From Lepidurus packardi (lineage: Eukaryota > Arthropoda > Branchiopoda > Notostraca > Triopsidae), in the NCBI GenBank assembly GCA_023053545.1, contig JAKZAN010000055.1:282704-346703 (forward strand): a stretch of DNA of 64,000 nt, in the 5' to 3' direction. Both the position numbers and the translations under genes were made by a program. The notes under the pieces are model-generated. The model was not told where the DNA came from and ran no database searches. It was given only the letters and a program-made list of their open reading frames with translations. The first letter of the stretch is position 1; every line of letters begins with the position of its first letter. This document shows, in pieces, positions 27,954 to 37,492 of this stretch.

Positions 27954-30758
27954 TTAAGGCGTTATCGTTAATGACACAAAGTACTGCTGTCCAATTAATC
28001 CAGCTCCAATTACTTGGCCGTATTCTTTACCGCCAATATTAGTTGCTCCTACTTTTAAAATCGATTTTAGCGATTTAATGGTGTAGTTAGCTTGAACATC
28101 AATTACTGTTGCTTCTTCGATTAAGCCATCAGCAAACGTAGATTCCCACATATATGCTGAGTTCCATCGACCGCTTACAGAAAGTCCAAGATTTCCGATT
28201 AACTTTTCGTTTCCTAAAGATACTTTCACGCGGTGTTTTGGTGTGTTGAAACTAGCCTCAAAACTTTGGTCTCTTGCTTGGTCAAAACTAAATTCTGAAT
28301 AGTTATAATTCCCTGAAAATTCGAAATCTTTGTACACTTTTTTAGACAAACCAAGTCCAAATCCCATTGATTTTACTTCAACGTCAGTGTTTGTATATAC
28401 TTGGTATTCTCTTGAATCTCTGTTTGCAAGGGCTGCAGTTGCTGAATTGGCTGCTGTATTTGTTGGATTGGTTTCAGCATTTCCGTAGAAAGGCGCTATA
28501 ACATTATACCCCCCAATAAAATTATTATAAATATTGTAGTATCCGTTCACATCTAATGCAAACCCGCTAACATTAGCTCTATATCCTAAATCGAATGCTT
28601 TTACTTGCTCAGGCTTTACTAAATCAACATTAGCTTTAACCAAAAGTGCTGCAGCATTTGCAAGTCCAGAAGGCGGTCCTGATCTGTATAGCGCATCGAA
28701 TGCTAAGTATGATTCTCTTGTAAATGAATTGTAATATGCATTTGTACCATTCAAGATAGCTTCTCCACCACCACCAGCGACAGAAATTGGCAATGTTTCA
28801 GTGAATCGCGTTAAATTGTCTGGTGCAGAACCGATTAGAACCCTGCTTCCAATATTGAATCCTATGTACTGATCTTGTGTAGTAGGATTACGGAAACCTG
28901 TTTGAAACGATCCTCTTAAATTGTGATTCTTTTCTGTATCTAAAGCATATACGAAAGATACTCTTGGAGAATAGTTTCCGTCGAAATTTTTAGCTTTGTC
29001 GTAGCGCACAGAACCTGTTAATTTTAATCTATCGTCCATCAATTTTTTCTGAACCTGCGTATAAACACCGTATTCATTATAGTTTATAGGGCCATTTGCA
29101 TCGGTATAGATTCTTCCAAATGAATTTAATTCATATAATCTATAAGAACCACCTACTTGAATTTCAGCAGGTTTGAAAATGTCTTTAAAGTTATAATTAA
29201 CGTCTGAATGGTAAATTCGAGAATTGTCAACCAATTTAGAGCCTGTTAGAACGTCTGGATCTGCAATCACTTTATCAAATGCTGCCTTAAACTCAGGAGT
29301 TCCAGGCACTAATCTTCCCGTATCTGCTACTCCTCTCGCATAAGCATGTGCTTGAGCAGGAGTTGTGCCAACGCCTGGTACTAGACCTAGCGTCGCAGCA
29401 CCAAAAGCTTGTCCGTATTCCCCGAACCATTGCTGATCTGATTTCCACATTCTGTTGATGTTGATTGCGGTAAATGTCATGTCATATGATTTTCCGCCAT
29501 CTTCAGTAGTTGTATATCCACGAACAAAGAAGTTCTTGCCTTTAAGTTCGATTTTATGTTGCTGCATAAAGAAACCATTCAAATTATACCTGCTTGCTCC
29601 TTGGTAAATTGAATTTCCAAAACCGAATTTGGATTGCCAAATAATTTCAAAATCATTAGCAAAAGGTTTGAAGTGCAATGAAAAATCAACTTTAGCATTT
29701 GCTACTTTGCTCTCCGTTAGATCAGTTTCATTATATCCTGTTCTTGAAATATCAATGTTTGGTAGAAGATTGTATGCGCCAGATCCAAAAGGGTTTCTAC
29801 TTTTCAGATTAATTGCAACCTCATCACCGTATACGTTCGTTCCGTTATAACCAGGGTCTTGTCTAGTAGCCCCTGAACCTGAAATGTCGTTATAATTTGT
29901 AGCAAACCAGTCGGTTCCTTTCATAAAAGTAAAGTTTGCTTTTGCAGCAAAATAGGGTGCAAAAACGTGCGCTGCTCTAACGCCATAATCGTAAAAATTA
30001 TTAACGCCAGCGGCTCTTTGAGAAGTCTGACCGAATTTCGCATATGCTGTTATACCTTGGCGATTCCATGGGTCTTGACTGTTCATGAATAATATACCAT
30101 TGAACGCGTTTGCACCATACAATGCTGAAGATGCACCTGGAAGCAATTCGACACTTTGCACATCAATTTCAGAAACACCAATAAGGTTACCTAAAACAAA
30201 ATTCAACAAAGGAGAAGAGTTATCCATTCCATCCACCAATTGTAAAAATCTTGTGTTTGCTACAGTTGCAAATCCACGTGTGTTGATTGATTTAAAAGAC
30301 AAACTACTTGTGTTCATCTGAACTTCTTTCAAATTTTCAAGTCCGTCATAAAACGTTGGCGCTGCTGCCTTTTTTACGTCTCTAGTTGTGAATCGTTCAA
30401 TAGTTACTGCCGATTCACGAATTCTCTCTGGCGTTCTTGAAGCTGAAAGTACAATTTCATTAAGTTTGGTTGCTTCTTCTTGTAATGTAATCCGTACAAG
30501 CGAAGTAGCGCTTACGCGAATGCGCTGTGTTGCGTATCCAACGCTTGACACCTCAATTTCATAGGGCAATGCTTTTGCTGATGTAAGCGTAAATTTTCCA
30601 TCGGCATCAGAAACTGCACCTCCTGTTTGTCCGACAATAGCAATATTTGCACCGGCAACAGGCTGCTTTGTAGCATCAGAAACAATTCCTGAAACTGAAT
30701 TTTGTGCAGAAATAATTCCGCCAAAAAACAATGTCAAAATGAGTAAATAAATTTTCAT
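27954..30758 (-). CDS. TonB-dependent receptor with carboxypeptidase-regulatory-like domain
   Basis: Outer-membrane importer of 934 residues. Signal peptide 1-19 (MKIYLLILTLFFGGIISAQ). A CarboxypepD_reg-like domain covers about 20-105 (SGIVSDATKQPVAGANIAI). A plug domain of about 110-250 carries the TonB-box-like LNEIVLSASRTPERI and the LPGASSALYGANAFNG motif, and a large beta-barrel ends in LIGQQYFVSLTITP with a C-terminal aromatic pattern. The ATG at 30758 begins the signal peptide; a further ATG at 30788 only adds non-signal residues. It is upstream of and co-transcribed with the SGNH lipoprotein. Lack of a SusD partner argues against a classic glycan locus. Confidence 0.94.
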   Translation of the reverse strand: MKIYLLILTLFFGGIISAQNSVSGIVSDATKQPVAGANIAIVGQTGGAVSDADGKFTLTSAKALPYEIEVSSVGYATQRIRVSATSLVRITLQEEATKLNEIVLSASRTPERIRESAVTIERFTTRDVKKAAAPTFYDGLENLKEVQMNTSSLSFKSINTRGFATVANTRFLQLVDGMDNSSPLLNFVLGNLIGVSEIDVQSVELLPGASSALYGANAFNGILFMNSQDPWNRQGITAYAKFGQTSQRAAGVNNFYDYGVRAAHVFAPYFAAKANFTFMKGTDWFATNYNDISGSGATRQDPGYNGTNVYGDEVAINLKSRNPFGSGAYNLLPNIDISRTGYNETDLTESKVANAKVDFSLHFKPFANDFEIIWQSKFGFGNSIYQGASRYNLNGFFMQQHKIELKGKNFFVRGYTTTEDGGKSYDMTFTAININRMWKSDQQWFGEYGQAFGAATLGLVPGVGTTPAQAHAYARGVADTGRLVPGTPEFKAAFDKVIADPDVLTGSKLVDNSRIYHSDVNYNFKDIFKPAEIQVGGSYRLYELNSFGRIYTDANGPINYNEYGVYTQVQKKLMDDRLKLTGSVRYDKAKNFDGNYSPRVSFVYALDTEKNHNLRGSFQTGFRNPTTQDQYIGFNIGSRVLIGSAPDNLTRFTETLPISVAGGGGEAILNGTNAYYNSFTRESYLAFDALYRSGPPSGLANAAALLVKANVDLVKPEQVKAFDLGYRANVSGFALDVNGYYNIYNNFIGGYNVIAPFYGNAETNPTNTAANSATAALANRDSREYQVYTNTDVEVKSMGFGLGLSKKVYKDFEFSGNYNYSEFSFDQARDQSFEASFNTPKHRVKVSLGNEKLIGNLGLSVSGRWNSAYMWESTFADGLIEEATVIDVQANYTIKSLKSILKVGATNIGGKEYGQVIGAGLIGQQYFVSLTITP

Positions 30759-30811
30759 GTACTTGAATTTGTTAGTTAATGCCGCCAAAGTACAAATTTT
30801 TAATGCAATAA

Positions 30812-30840
30812 TAAAAAAAGCGAGAAAAAATCTCGCTTTG
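30812..30840 (-). terminator. Terminator of the glmS transcript
   Basis: AAAGCGAGA pairs with TCTCGCTTT around A5, followed by a T-run on the minus strand. Confidence 0.88.
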
Positions 30841-30865
30841 TGTAATATTTAACAAAAAAAATCTT

Positions 30866-32713
30866 TTATTCGACAGTTACAGACTTCGCTAAATTACGCG
30901 GTTGATCCACATTGCAACCTCTAAACACCGCAATATGATATGACAATAGCTGCAAAGGAATTGTGGTTAACAACGGCGAAAGTGCATCTGCTGTATCAGG
31001 AATTTCGATAACATAATCGGCCAAACTCTTAACTTCTGTATCGCCTTTTGTTACTATTGCGATAATTTTACCGCTTCGTGATTTAATTTCTTGTATGTTG
31101 CTCACGACCTTATCATAATGACCTTGTCTTGGCGCAATTACGATTACTGGCATGTGTTCATCAATCAATGCGATTGGCCCGTGCTTCATTTCAGCAGCCG
31201 GATATCCTTCTGCATGAATATACGAAATCTCCTTAAGCTTTAAGGCTCCTTCTAAAGCGACAGGGAAATTATAGCCACGTCCTAAGTAAAGACAATTTGG
31301 CGCGTGCTGATATTTCTCGGCAATCATTTTTGCTTGGTCATTTGTAAGCAACGCTTCTGCTACCTTTTCTGGTATAATTTCTAATTCTTGCAAATACCTG
31401 TGAAAATCAGAATTTGACAGCGTCCCCTTTGCTTTAGCAAGACGCAGCGCAATCATGGTTAAAACCGTAATTTGGGTGGTAAATGCTTTTGTAGAAGCGA
31501 CTCCGATTTCTGGACCCGCATGCGTGTATGCACCTGCGTGGGTTTCTCGTGATATTGAAGAACCGACAACATTACATACCCCAAAAACAAAAGCACCTCT
31601 TTCTTTTGCAAGTTTAATTGCTGCCAATGTATCGGCCGTTTCGCCAGATTGCGATATTGCAATTACAACATCTCCTTTATTTATAACTGGATTTCGATAA
31701 CGAAACTCAGACGCATATTCAACTTCTACCGGCACTCGGGTGAATTCTTCGAAGATATATTCTGCGACTAAGCCTGCGTGCCATGAGGTTCCACAAGCAA
31801 CAATCAGAATTCGGTTTGCATTTAGAAATTTTTCTAAATTATCTTCAACACCGGCCATTTGAATAATACCTTGATTTGCCAATAGTCGGCCTCTGTAAGT
31901 ATCTTTAATAACACTTGGCTGTTCATATATTTCCTTCAGCATAAAATGGTCGTAACCACCTTTTTCAATCTGCTCCAAGTTCATTTGAAGCGTCTGTACG
32001 TATGGATCAACATGCGTATCATCTTTAATTTTTCGGACCTTTAATGCTTTGTGACGACGCACAATTGCCATTTCTTCGTCTTCAAGATAAATTGCATTAG
32101 ATGTATATTCAATAAATGGGGATGCATCAGAAGCGATAAAAAATTCATCTTTACCGACACCTATTGCTAGTGGACTTCCCAATCTTGCTACGACGATTTC
32201 GTCTGGCTTATTCACGTCAAATACCGCTATTGCGTAAGCTCCAACAACCTGATTTAAAGCAATCTGAACTGCCTTCCCTAATTTAAGATTTTCTGTTTTC
32301 TGAACATCTTCAATCAGATTAACCAATACTTCAGTGTCAGTATCCGAGTGAAATATATAACCTCGGTTCATCAACTCCTTCTTTAACGGCGCATAGTTTT
32401 CAATAATCCCGTTGTGAATAATGGCCAGCTTCCCTGAATTAGAAACGTGTGGATGCGAGTTTACATCGTTAGGCACACCATGTGTAGCCCATCTTGTATG
32501 CCCCATACCTATTGTTCCCGACGTATCCATATCGGTCCCAGAAAGCGCTTCTAAATCAGAAACTTTTCCTTTTGTCTTTGAGACTTTGATATTAATATCA
32601 TCGCACAACATAACACCTGCGCTATCATAACCGCGGTATTCCAATCGCTTTAATCCTTTAATAATAATAGGATAGGCGTCTCTATATCCAATGTATCCAA
32701 CAATTCCACACAT
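30866..32713 (-). CDS. glmS: Glutamine-fructose-6-phosphate aminotransferase (isomerizing)
   Basis: First step of hexosamine synthesis for peptidoglycan and LPS. The 615 residues start MCGIVGYIG, where Cys2 is the nucleophile of the glutaminase domain. The isomerase half has two SIS domains (ISQSGETADTLAA near 350, and YLGRGYNFPVALEGALKLKEIS near 460), and the protein ends DQPRNLAKSVTVE, the universal GlmS tail. It lies six bp after the DUF4270 gene. No glmS ribozyme is present or expected in this phylum. Confidence 0.98.
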   Translation of the reverse strand: MCGIVGYIGYRDAYPIIIKGLKRLEYRGYDSAGVMLCDDINIKVSKTKGKVSDLEALSGTDMDTSGTIGMGHTRWATHGVPNDVNSHPHVSNSGKLAIIHNGIIENYAPLKKELMNRGYIFHSDTDTEVLVNLIEDVQKTENLKLGKAVQIALNQVVGAYAIAVFDVNKPDEIVVARLGSPLAIGVGKDEFFIASDASPFIEYTSNAIYLEDEEMAIVRRHKALKVRKIKDDTHVDPYVQTLQMNLEQIEKGGYDHFMLKEIYEQPSVIKDTYRGRLLANQGIIQMAGVEDNLEKFLNANRILIVACGTSWHAGLVAEYIFEEFTRVPVEVEYASEFRYRNPVINKGDVVIAISQSGETADTLAAIKLAKERGAFVFGVCNVVGSSISRETHAGAYTHAGPEIGVASTKAFTTQITVLTMIALRLAKAKGTLSNSDFHRYLQELEIIPEKVAEALLTNDQAKMIAEKYQHAPNCLYLGRGYNFPVALEGALKLKEISYIHAEGYPAAEMKHGPIALIDEHMPVIVIAPRQGHYDKVVSNIQEIKSRSGKIIAIVTKGDTEVKSLADYVIEIPDTADALSPLLTTIPLQLLSYHIAVFRGCNVDQPRNLAKSVTVE

Positions 32714-32719
32714 AGACTA

Positions 32720-34343
32720 CTAGTTTTTTGGTTTTGAATAATATATTTCCAATTTCAACCTTTTGTTTTCTGGTATTTCAAGACCTGCTCCGTAAATCAC
32801 TGTTCCCAATGGGTTAATTATAGATGATGATGGAACAGATTTTTTTAGTAACGTATTTTGATTTTTCAGCGATTTTGTAGTCGCATCCATAATGTTTTCA
32901 GTAACAGCAACTCCCAAACGAACATTTGTTGAATCCTTGGTAATTATATTTCGGATGTGATTAGTGATCCTGATTTTATACCGAACGCCCTTTCCGTCTG
33001 CATCTTTTTCGATAACACCGCCATGCACAAATTTATTTTGTTTAGAATCTGTCACCACGCTATTGTCTAGGAAATAATCGATGATGGGTCTTTGATTATT
33101 GATGTCATATAAATACAAGCGAGCAGGTTCTTCTGTATTATCTGGAAATCCAGCATTGTCAATATAAAAAGAAAGGTTTGCTTCGTTAATGAGCCATTTT
33201 CAGCTTTGATAGTCGCGATTTCATCTCCGGCGAACAAATCAATAGTTGCTGCTGATCCGGTTCCGCCTTTAATAAAAAGTCTGCTATCGCCAAAAAAAGA
33301 TTGCGTTTGCGAAAGACCTGCCAAATAGGTTGGTGCTGGTTCGTGATTTTGAATACTAACCGTATTCCCGGTCAATCTAAGGACTAAGGTGTTGTCAACC
33401 CTAACAATTTCGTCATCGTCAGTAGTTGGTGTAGTGTTAGCCACCCGTTTGTCCTCTTTATATCTGATGGTAATTTTACCTTCCTTGAAATTCATTAAAG
33501 CCATTCGGCCTGCCGCACTTCCTGCATCTTCTACCTTAAAGTATAATCCTCTAAAATAATTTTTAAAAGCATTATTATTGACTAACGCTCCTGCTGGCGC
33601 ATTAAGAATTAATTGCTGAAAAGTTGGCTTGTCTAAAGTCATTCGAAGTCCAGGCGCGGTTTTAACCGTTGCTGTAGTTGTAGTGGGCGGATTTCCTGTA
33701 GTTGTGGTTACTTCCTCTACATGTTCTTCGCTACTGAAAACAAATTCGTCATTTTCAACTGGATTGCCCACATTATTGTTAAGGCGGTTTGAATTATAGC
33801 TAACATCATTTTGCATGTCAGTATAATACTTCTGAACTTGCTGAGCTCCTTGAGAATTATAATCGATATCGCGAAGAAAATAATTTGAACGGTATACGCT
33901 CAGCTTTATTTTCCCTGCACTCGAGCCAAACATTGATCTGAGTTCATATATCGTTGCACCATCTGCATCGGTTGAAATAACTTTACTTGAGTAAGGAACC
34001 GTTAAAACAACACTTTCTATGGATGGCGGGGGTATTAATTGTTGTAAAAGTTGGATTTTCCGTGCCAAGCTCTACTTGCGTCAAAAAACTTGCAGTCATT
34101 TTTCCGAATATTGGACTCGAATAAATGCCTAACGGATTAATAGGCAAATTGTTAGATTCGATTGGTCCTGTCGCAATCGTTTTTGCAACTACGGTTGATG
34201 CTGTGTTTCTTTCAAAATCAAAATGATCATCTCCAATAATATCGGAGCCCATATCATTAAAATCTTTGTCACAAGAAGTGAATAAAACGAGGCTAAAAGC
34301 ACACAACATCGTTTTTAAAAAAAAATCTATTGGTCATTTTCAT
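32720..34343 (-). CDS. DUF4270 lipoprotein (frameshifted as sequenced)
   Basis: Bacteroidota lipoprotein family of unknown function, about 540 residues when its frames are joined. The ATG at 34343 begins a signal peptide whose lipobox FTSC is followed by DKDFNDMGSDIIGDDHF, a typical DUF4270 start. Frame changes occur at a run of nine A (34317-34325), at GGGGG near 34030 and at TTTT (33197-33200). The first two need one base removed and the third one base added, after which the frame is continuous to LKLEIYYSKPKN. Three homopolymer slips in one gene between intact neighbours suggest sequencing error. It sits between a GT5-like gene and glmS with gaps of six bp on each side, so it is surely in one operon. 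Confidence 0.87.
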
Positions 34344-34349
34344 TTTTAA

Positions 34350-35156
34350 TTATAACAAATTGGTTTTATAGAATTCGGTGTAGGCCACCGCAAAACTATC
34401 TTTTGATGCGAAAGGTAAAAAAGGTTTGCCTGATGCATCTATAAATTTTGTTAAACTTGGCATTAGGTCTTCAGACCCCACAATGATAGCATCCGAGTGA
34501 GCCAATGAAACTTTAATAATATTCTCGTAGGTTGGCGTTTCCAAATCCGCTATCGCTTCGGCAGGAATTCCATCAAATTTAACCTTATTAATCATTCCCG
34601 AATTTAGCGTGCCTTCAAAACCTTGGTTATAAACCGATGTTACGATTTTTGTGTTTGCAAACAAAGCCTCATCTTTATAATAATGCTTCATATAAATTGG
34701 CAACAACGCTGCCATCCACCCATGGACGTGAATTATATCGGGAACCCAATTTAGTTTTTTTACTGTCTCGACCACGCCTTTTGCGAAAAATATAGCACGT
34801 TCATCATTATCTGGATACAAAACACCATCTTCATCAGAAAAGGTTGCTTTTCTTTTGAAATACTCGTCGTTATCGATAAAATAAACTTGAATTCGTTCTT
34901 TGGGAATCGAAGCAACCTTAATAATCAGTGGCATATCCAGATCGTTCACAACTAAATTCATTCCCGAAAGTCTAATCACCTCGTGAAGTTGGTGTCTTCT
35001 TTCATTGATGTTTCCGTACCTTGGCATAAAAATTCTAATCTGTCCGCCTTGATCGTTAATCATCTTTGGGACATCATAAGACATTAACGAAACCTCGTTT
35101 TCAGCAAGGTAGGGCACAACTTCAGATGATACGTACAATATCCTCTTATCCTCCAT
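34350..35156 (-). CDS. Short glycogen/starch synthase-like protein (GT5 N-terminal domain only)
   Basis: 268 residues that match the N-terminal Rossmann-like domain of GT5 glycogen synthases: ILYVSSEVVPY near 6-16, GGQIRIFMPRYGNINERRH near 38-56, and PDIIHVHGWMAALLP near 140-154. The C-terminal GT-B domain with the ADP-glucose-binding residues is absent. This truncated form is, as far as I know, a normal Flavobacteriia family, annotated as glycogen synthase, but it is unlikely to be a complete transferase. I start at the second ATG (35156); 35162 is also possible. Operon: GT5-like, DUF4270, glmS. Confidence 0.85.
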   Translation of the reverse strand: MEDKRILYVSSEVVPYLAENEVSLMSYDVPKMINDQGGQIRIFMPRYGNINERRHQLHEVIRLSGMNLVVNDLDMPLIIKVASIPKERIQVYFIDNDEYFKRKATFSDEDGVLYPDNDERAIFFAKGVVETVKKLNWVPDIIHVHGWMAALLPIYMKHYYKDEALFANTKIVTSVYNQGFEGTLNSGMINKVKFDGIPAEAIADLETPTYENIIKVSLAHSDAIIVGSEDLMPSLTKFIDASGKPFLPFASKDSFAVAYTEFYKTNLL

Positions 35157-35193
35157 GAGCAATTTTGTTTGTTTATTGGCAATAAAATGCCAG

Positions 35194-35201
35194 CAAATTT
35201 A
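35194..35201 (-). promoter_or_regulatory. Promoter -7 box for the GT5-like/DUF4270/glmS operon
   Basis: TAAATTTG on the minus strand, 37 bases before the ATG. It is back-to-back with the panC promoter 31 bp away. Confidence 0.6.
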
Positions 35202-35232
35202 CAAAATTTTATGCGGTTTATAACTAATAACT

Positions 35233-35240
35233 TAAGTTTG
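35233..35240 (+). promoter_or_regulatory. Promoter -7 box for panC
   Basis: TAAGTTTG followed by CACC, 21 bases before the panC ATG. Confidence 0.6.
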
Positions 35241-35261
35241 CACCTGATTTAATGAATATAC

Positions 35262-36108
35262 ATGATTGTATTTGCCCGTAAGATTGATCTTTCTGCCCAT
35301 TTAGATGCCGTTGCTTTGAAAAAATCAATTGGTTTTGTCCCAACGATGGGCGCGCTTCATCCAGGGCATATTTCGCTACTTCAAGAATCGCTTTACAACA
35401 ATGATTATACGGTGATTAGTATCTTTGTTAATCCTACGCAATTTAATAACGCAGACGATTTAAAAAAATATCCGAGAACATTAGATTCTGATTTGTCAAA
35501 AATAGAAGCACTCGATCCGAATATTATAGTTTATGCGCCAGAAATTGATGATATTTATGAAGGCAATACCATTTCGGAATCATTTTCTTTCGACGGAATT
35601 GAAAATCAAATGGAAGGCAAATTTAGACCTGGTCACTTTGATGGCGTTGCCACAATCGTAAAGCGGCTTTTCGAAATTGTCTCGCCGACTAACGCATATT
35701 TTGGCGAAAAAGATTTTCAGCAATTGCAAATCGCTCCGAAAATTAGTGTCGAAATATCAAATTCCAGTCAAAATTGTGGGCTGTCCAATATTCCGAGAAG
35801 AAAACGGATTGGCGATGAGTTCTCGAAATGAGCGACTTTCGCCGGAAGCACGACAAAGAGCTTCTGCGATATACGAAGTGATGTCTGCATTGAAAATGCG
35901 TTTTGAAAATTCAACTTTAGAAGCCCTACTCCAGTATGTGCATGAAGTTTTCAGCGAATTGTCTGATTTTGAATTGGAATATATCGAGATAGCAGATGAA
36001 GAGACTTTAGAACCAGCCTTGAAAAAAATACCGAACAAGAAATACCGAGCATTTATTGCTATTTTTGTTAACAATATCAGATTGATTGATACGATTTCAC
36101 TAAATTAA
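35262..36108 (+). CDS. panC: Pantothenate synthetase (frameshifted as sequenced)
   Basis: Joins pantoate and beta-alanine using ATP. Frame one (35262 to about 35733) has [16 protein letters not shown] (about 26-41; the HxGH nucleotide motif) and FVNPTQFN. Frame two (about 35734 to 36108) has the KMSKS-like segment [15 protein letters not shown]. One extra base in GCTCC (35733-35737) explains the shift and restores QLQI[14 protein letters not shown], giving about 281 residues, a normal PanC length. As both halves are conserved, sequencing error is likelier than loss. panD follows after 13 bp. Confidence 0.93.
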
Positions 36109-36109
36109 T

Positions 36110-36117
36110 TACCTTTG
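36110..36117 (+). promoter_or_regulatory. Promoter -7 box for panD
   Basis: TACCTTTG ending four bases before the panD ATG at 36122, the same spacing as at pth. A transcript from it would be leaderless or nearly so. Confidence 0.5.
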
Positions 36118-36121
36118 CCCC

Positions 36122-36472
36122 ATGCTAGTCCACGTTGTAAAATCTAAAATTCACCGGGTTACTGTAACCGGAGCCGACCTCAATTATATTGGTAGTATAA
36201 CCATCGACGAAACGCTGATGGAAGCTTCTAATATCATTGAAGGCGAAAAAGTTGCTATTGTAAACATAAACAATGGCGAACGTTTTGAAACTTATGCCAT
36301 CAAAGGCATCCGAAACAGCGGCGACATTACCTTGAATGGTCCTGCTGCTCGCAAAGTTCAAAAAGGCGACATCATTATCATTATTGCTTACGGCATTCTA
36401 GAGTTCGAAGAAGCGAAAACCTTCAAGCCAAGTTTGGTGTTTCCAAATGAGAAAAACAATTCATTGACCTAA
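36122..36472 (+). CDS. panD: Aspartate 1-decarboxylase
   Basis: Pyruvoyl enzyme that makes beta-alanine for PanC. The 116-residue proenzyme has the self-cleavage site in YIGSITID (between Gly24 and Ser25), which generates the pyruvoyl group. The catalytic Tyr lies in the conserved RFETYAIKG stretch, and NGPAAR near 73-78 is also conserved. Position and length are typical. It lies 13 bp after panC and four bp before a membrane-protein gene. Confidence 0.96.
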   Translation: MLVHVVKSKIHRVTVTGADLNYIGSITIDETLMEASNIIEGEKVAIVNINNGERFETYAIKGIRNSGDITLNGPAARKVQKGDIIIIIAYGILEFEEAKTFKPSLVFPNEKNNSLT

Positions 36473-36476
36473 TCAA

Positions 36477-37439
36477 TTGAAAAAGAGCGCTAGTAAAATC
36501 TTATCCATAGTTCTACCACTATCGCTTGGGTTCGCTTTAATTTTATACCAATACAATCAATTCACGCCCACACAGCTTGAGGTTATGAAAGGCTATTTCA
36601 TTTCCGCAGATTACCTATATGTATACCTTTCGCTTTTTATTGCGTGCTTTGGCTTCTTTGCCCGCGCCTATCGTTGGAAATATTCACTTTCCCACATGGG
36701 CTATGAATCTAGTTTCAAAAACAATCTTTTGTCTGTTTGTATAGCCTACTTTATCAACCTTACAATACCGAGATCCGGCGAGGTTACTCGTGCTTTGATT
36801 GTTAATAAGTATGATAAAATCCCTTTCGACAAAGCCTTCGGAACAATTGTCGCTGAAAGGATTGTCGATTTTTTCTTATTTTTAGTATTTGTTTTAATTT
36901 CACTGGTATTCCAATATAACGTACTGCGATCGTTTATTTTAGAAAAAATTCCCCTGGAAACATTAGCCATTATCGCCCTTGTGGCCACAATTGGCGGAAT
37001 TTCATTTATTTTAATCTGGATCTACTCAAAATGGAGTTTAATAACTGCTTTCAAATTAAAAATTTCAGGCCTCAAAGAAGGCATTTTTAGCGTATTTTTG
37101 ATGAAGGAACGCGGTGCATTCTTGCTATACTCAGTTTTAATTTGGCTGTCCTACTTGCTGATGTTTTATGTCACAATTTTTGCGTTTCCCGAAATACAAT
37201 CCATCGGATTAGGTGCCGTTATCACAGCTTTTGTGTTTGGAAGCTTGGCCATTGGCTTCACTAACAGTGGCTTTGGGGCATATCCGCTCCTAACTGCTCA
37301 GATCTTCTTGATCTACGGCGTACCGTTAACAGCAGGCATTGCATTTGGCTGGCTAGTCTGGCTTTCACAAACGTTACTAACCGTGGTACTGGGATTGGCT
37401 TCTTTTATATTGCTTCCGATACTAAATCGTAATAAATAA
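36477..37439 (+). CDS. UPF0104 / lysylphosphatidylglycerol synthase transmembrane-like protein
   Basis: 320 residues with about eight transmembrane helices. It matches the LPG_synthase_TM (UPF0104) family, seen in RSGEVTRALIVNKYDKIPFDKAFGTIVAERIVDFF-like sequence around 100-133 (only the short motifs PRSGEVTRA and ERIVDFF are diagnostic). It lacks the soluble MprF synthase domain, so it is probably a lipid flippase-like or glycan-lipid transporter; the substrate is unknown. Translation starts at TTG (36477), four bases after the panD stop, which implies coupling to panD. Confidence 0.85.
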   Translation: MKKSASKILSIVLPLSLGFALILYQYNQFTPTQLEVMKGYFISADYLYVYLSLFIACFGFFARAYRWKYSLSHMGYESSFKNNLLSVCIAYFINLTIPRSGEVTRALIVNKYDKIPFDKAFGTIVAERIVDFFLFLVFVLISLVFQYNVLRSFILEKIPLETLAIIALVATIGGISFILIWIYSKWSLITAFKLKISGLKEGIFSVFLMKERGAFLLYSVLIWLSYLLMFYVTIFAFPEIQSIGLGAVITAFVFGSLAIGFTNSGFGAYPLLTAQIFLIYGVPLTAGIAFGWLVWLSQTLLTVVLGLASFILLPILNRNK

Positions 37440-37492
37440 TTTTATATATTCGGCTGCAATTTGCACCCATTCCAAGATTAAAAGCCAAAAAA

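Noticed and set aside
27416-28042. Plus-strand ORF of 208 codons
   Set aside because: Antisense to the SGNH lipoprotein and the end of the receptor. Proline-rich shadow translation with no signal or domain.
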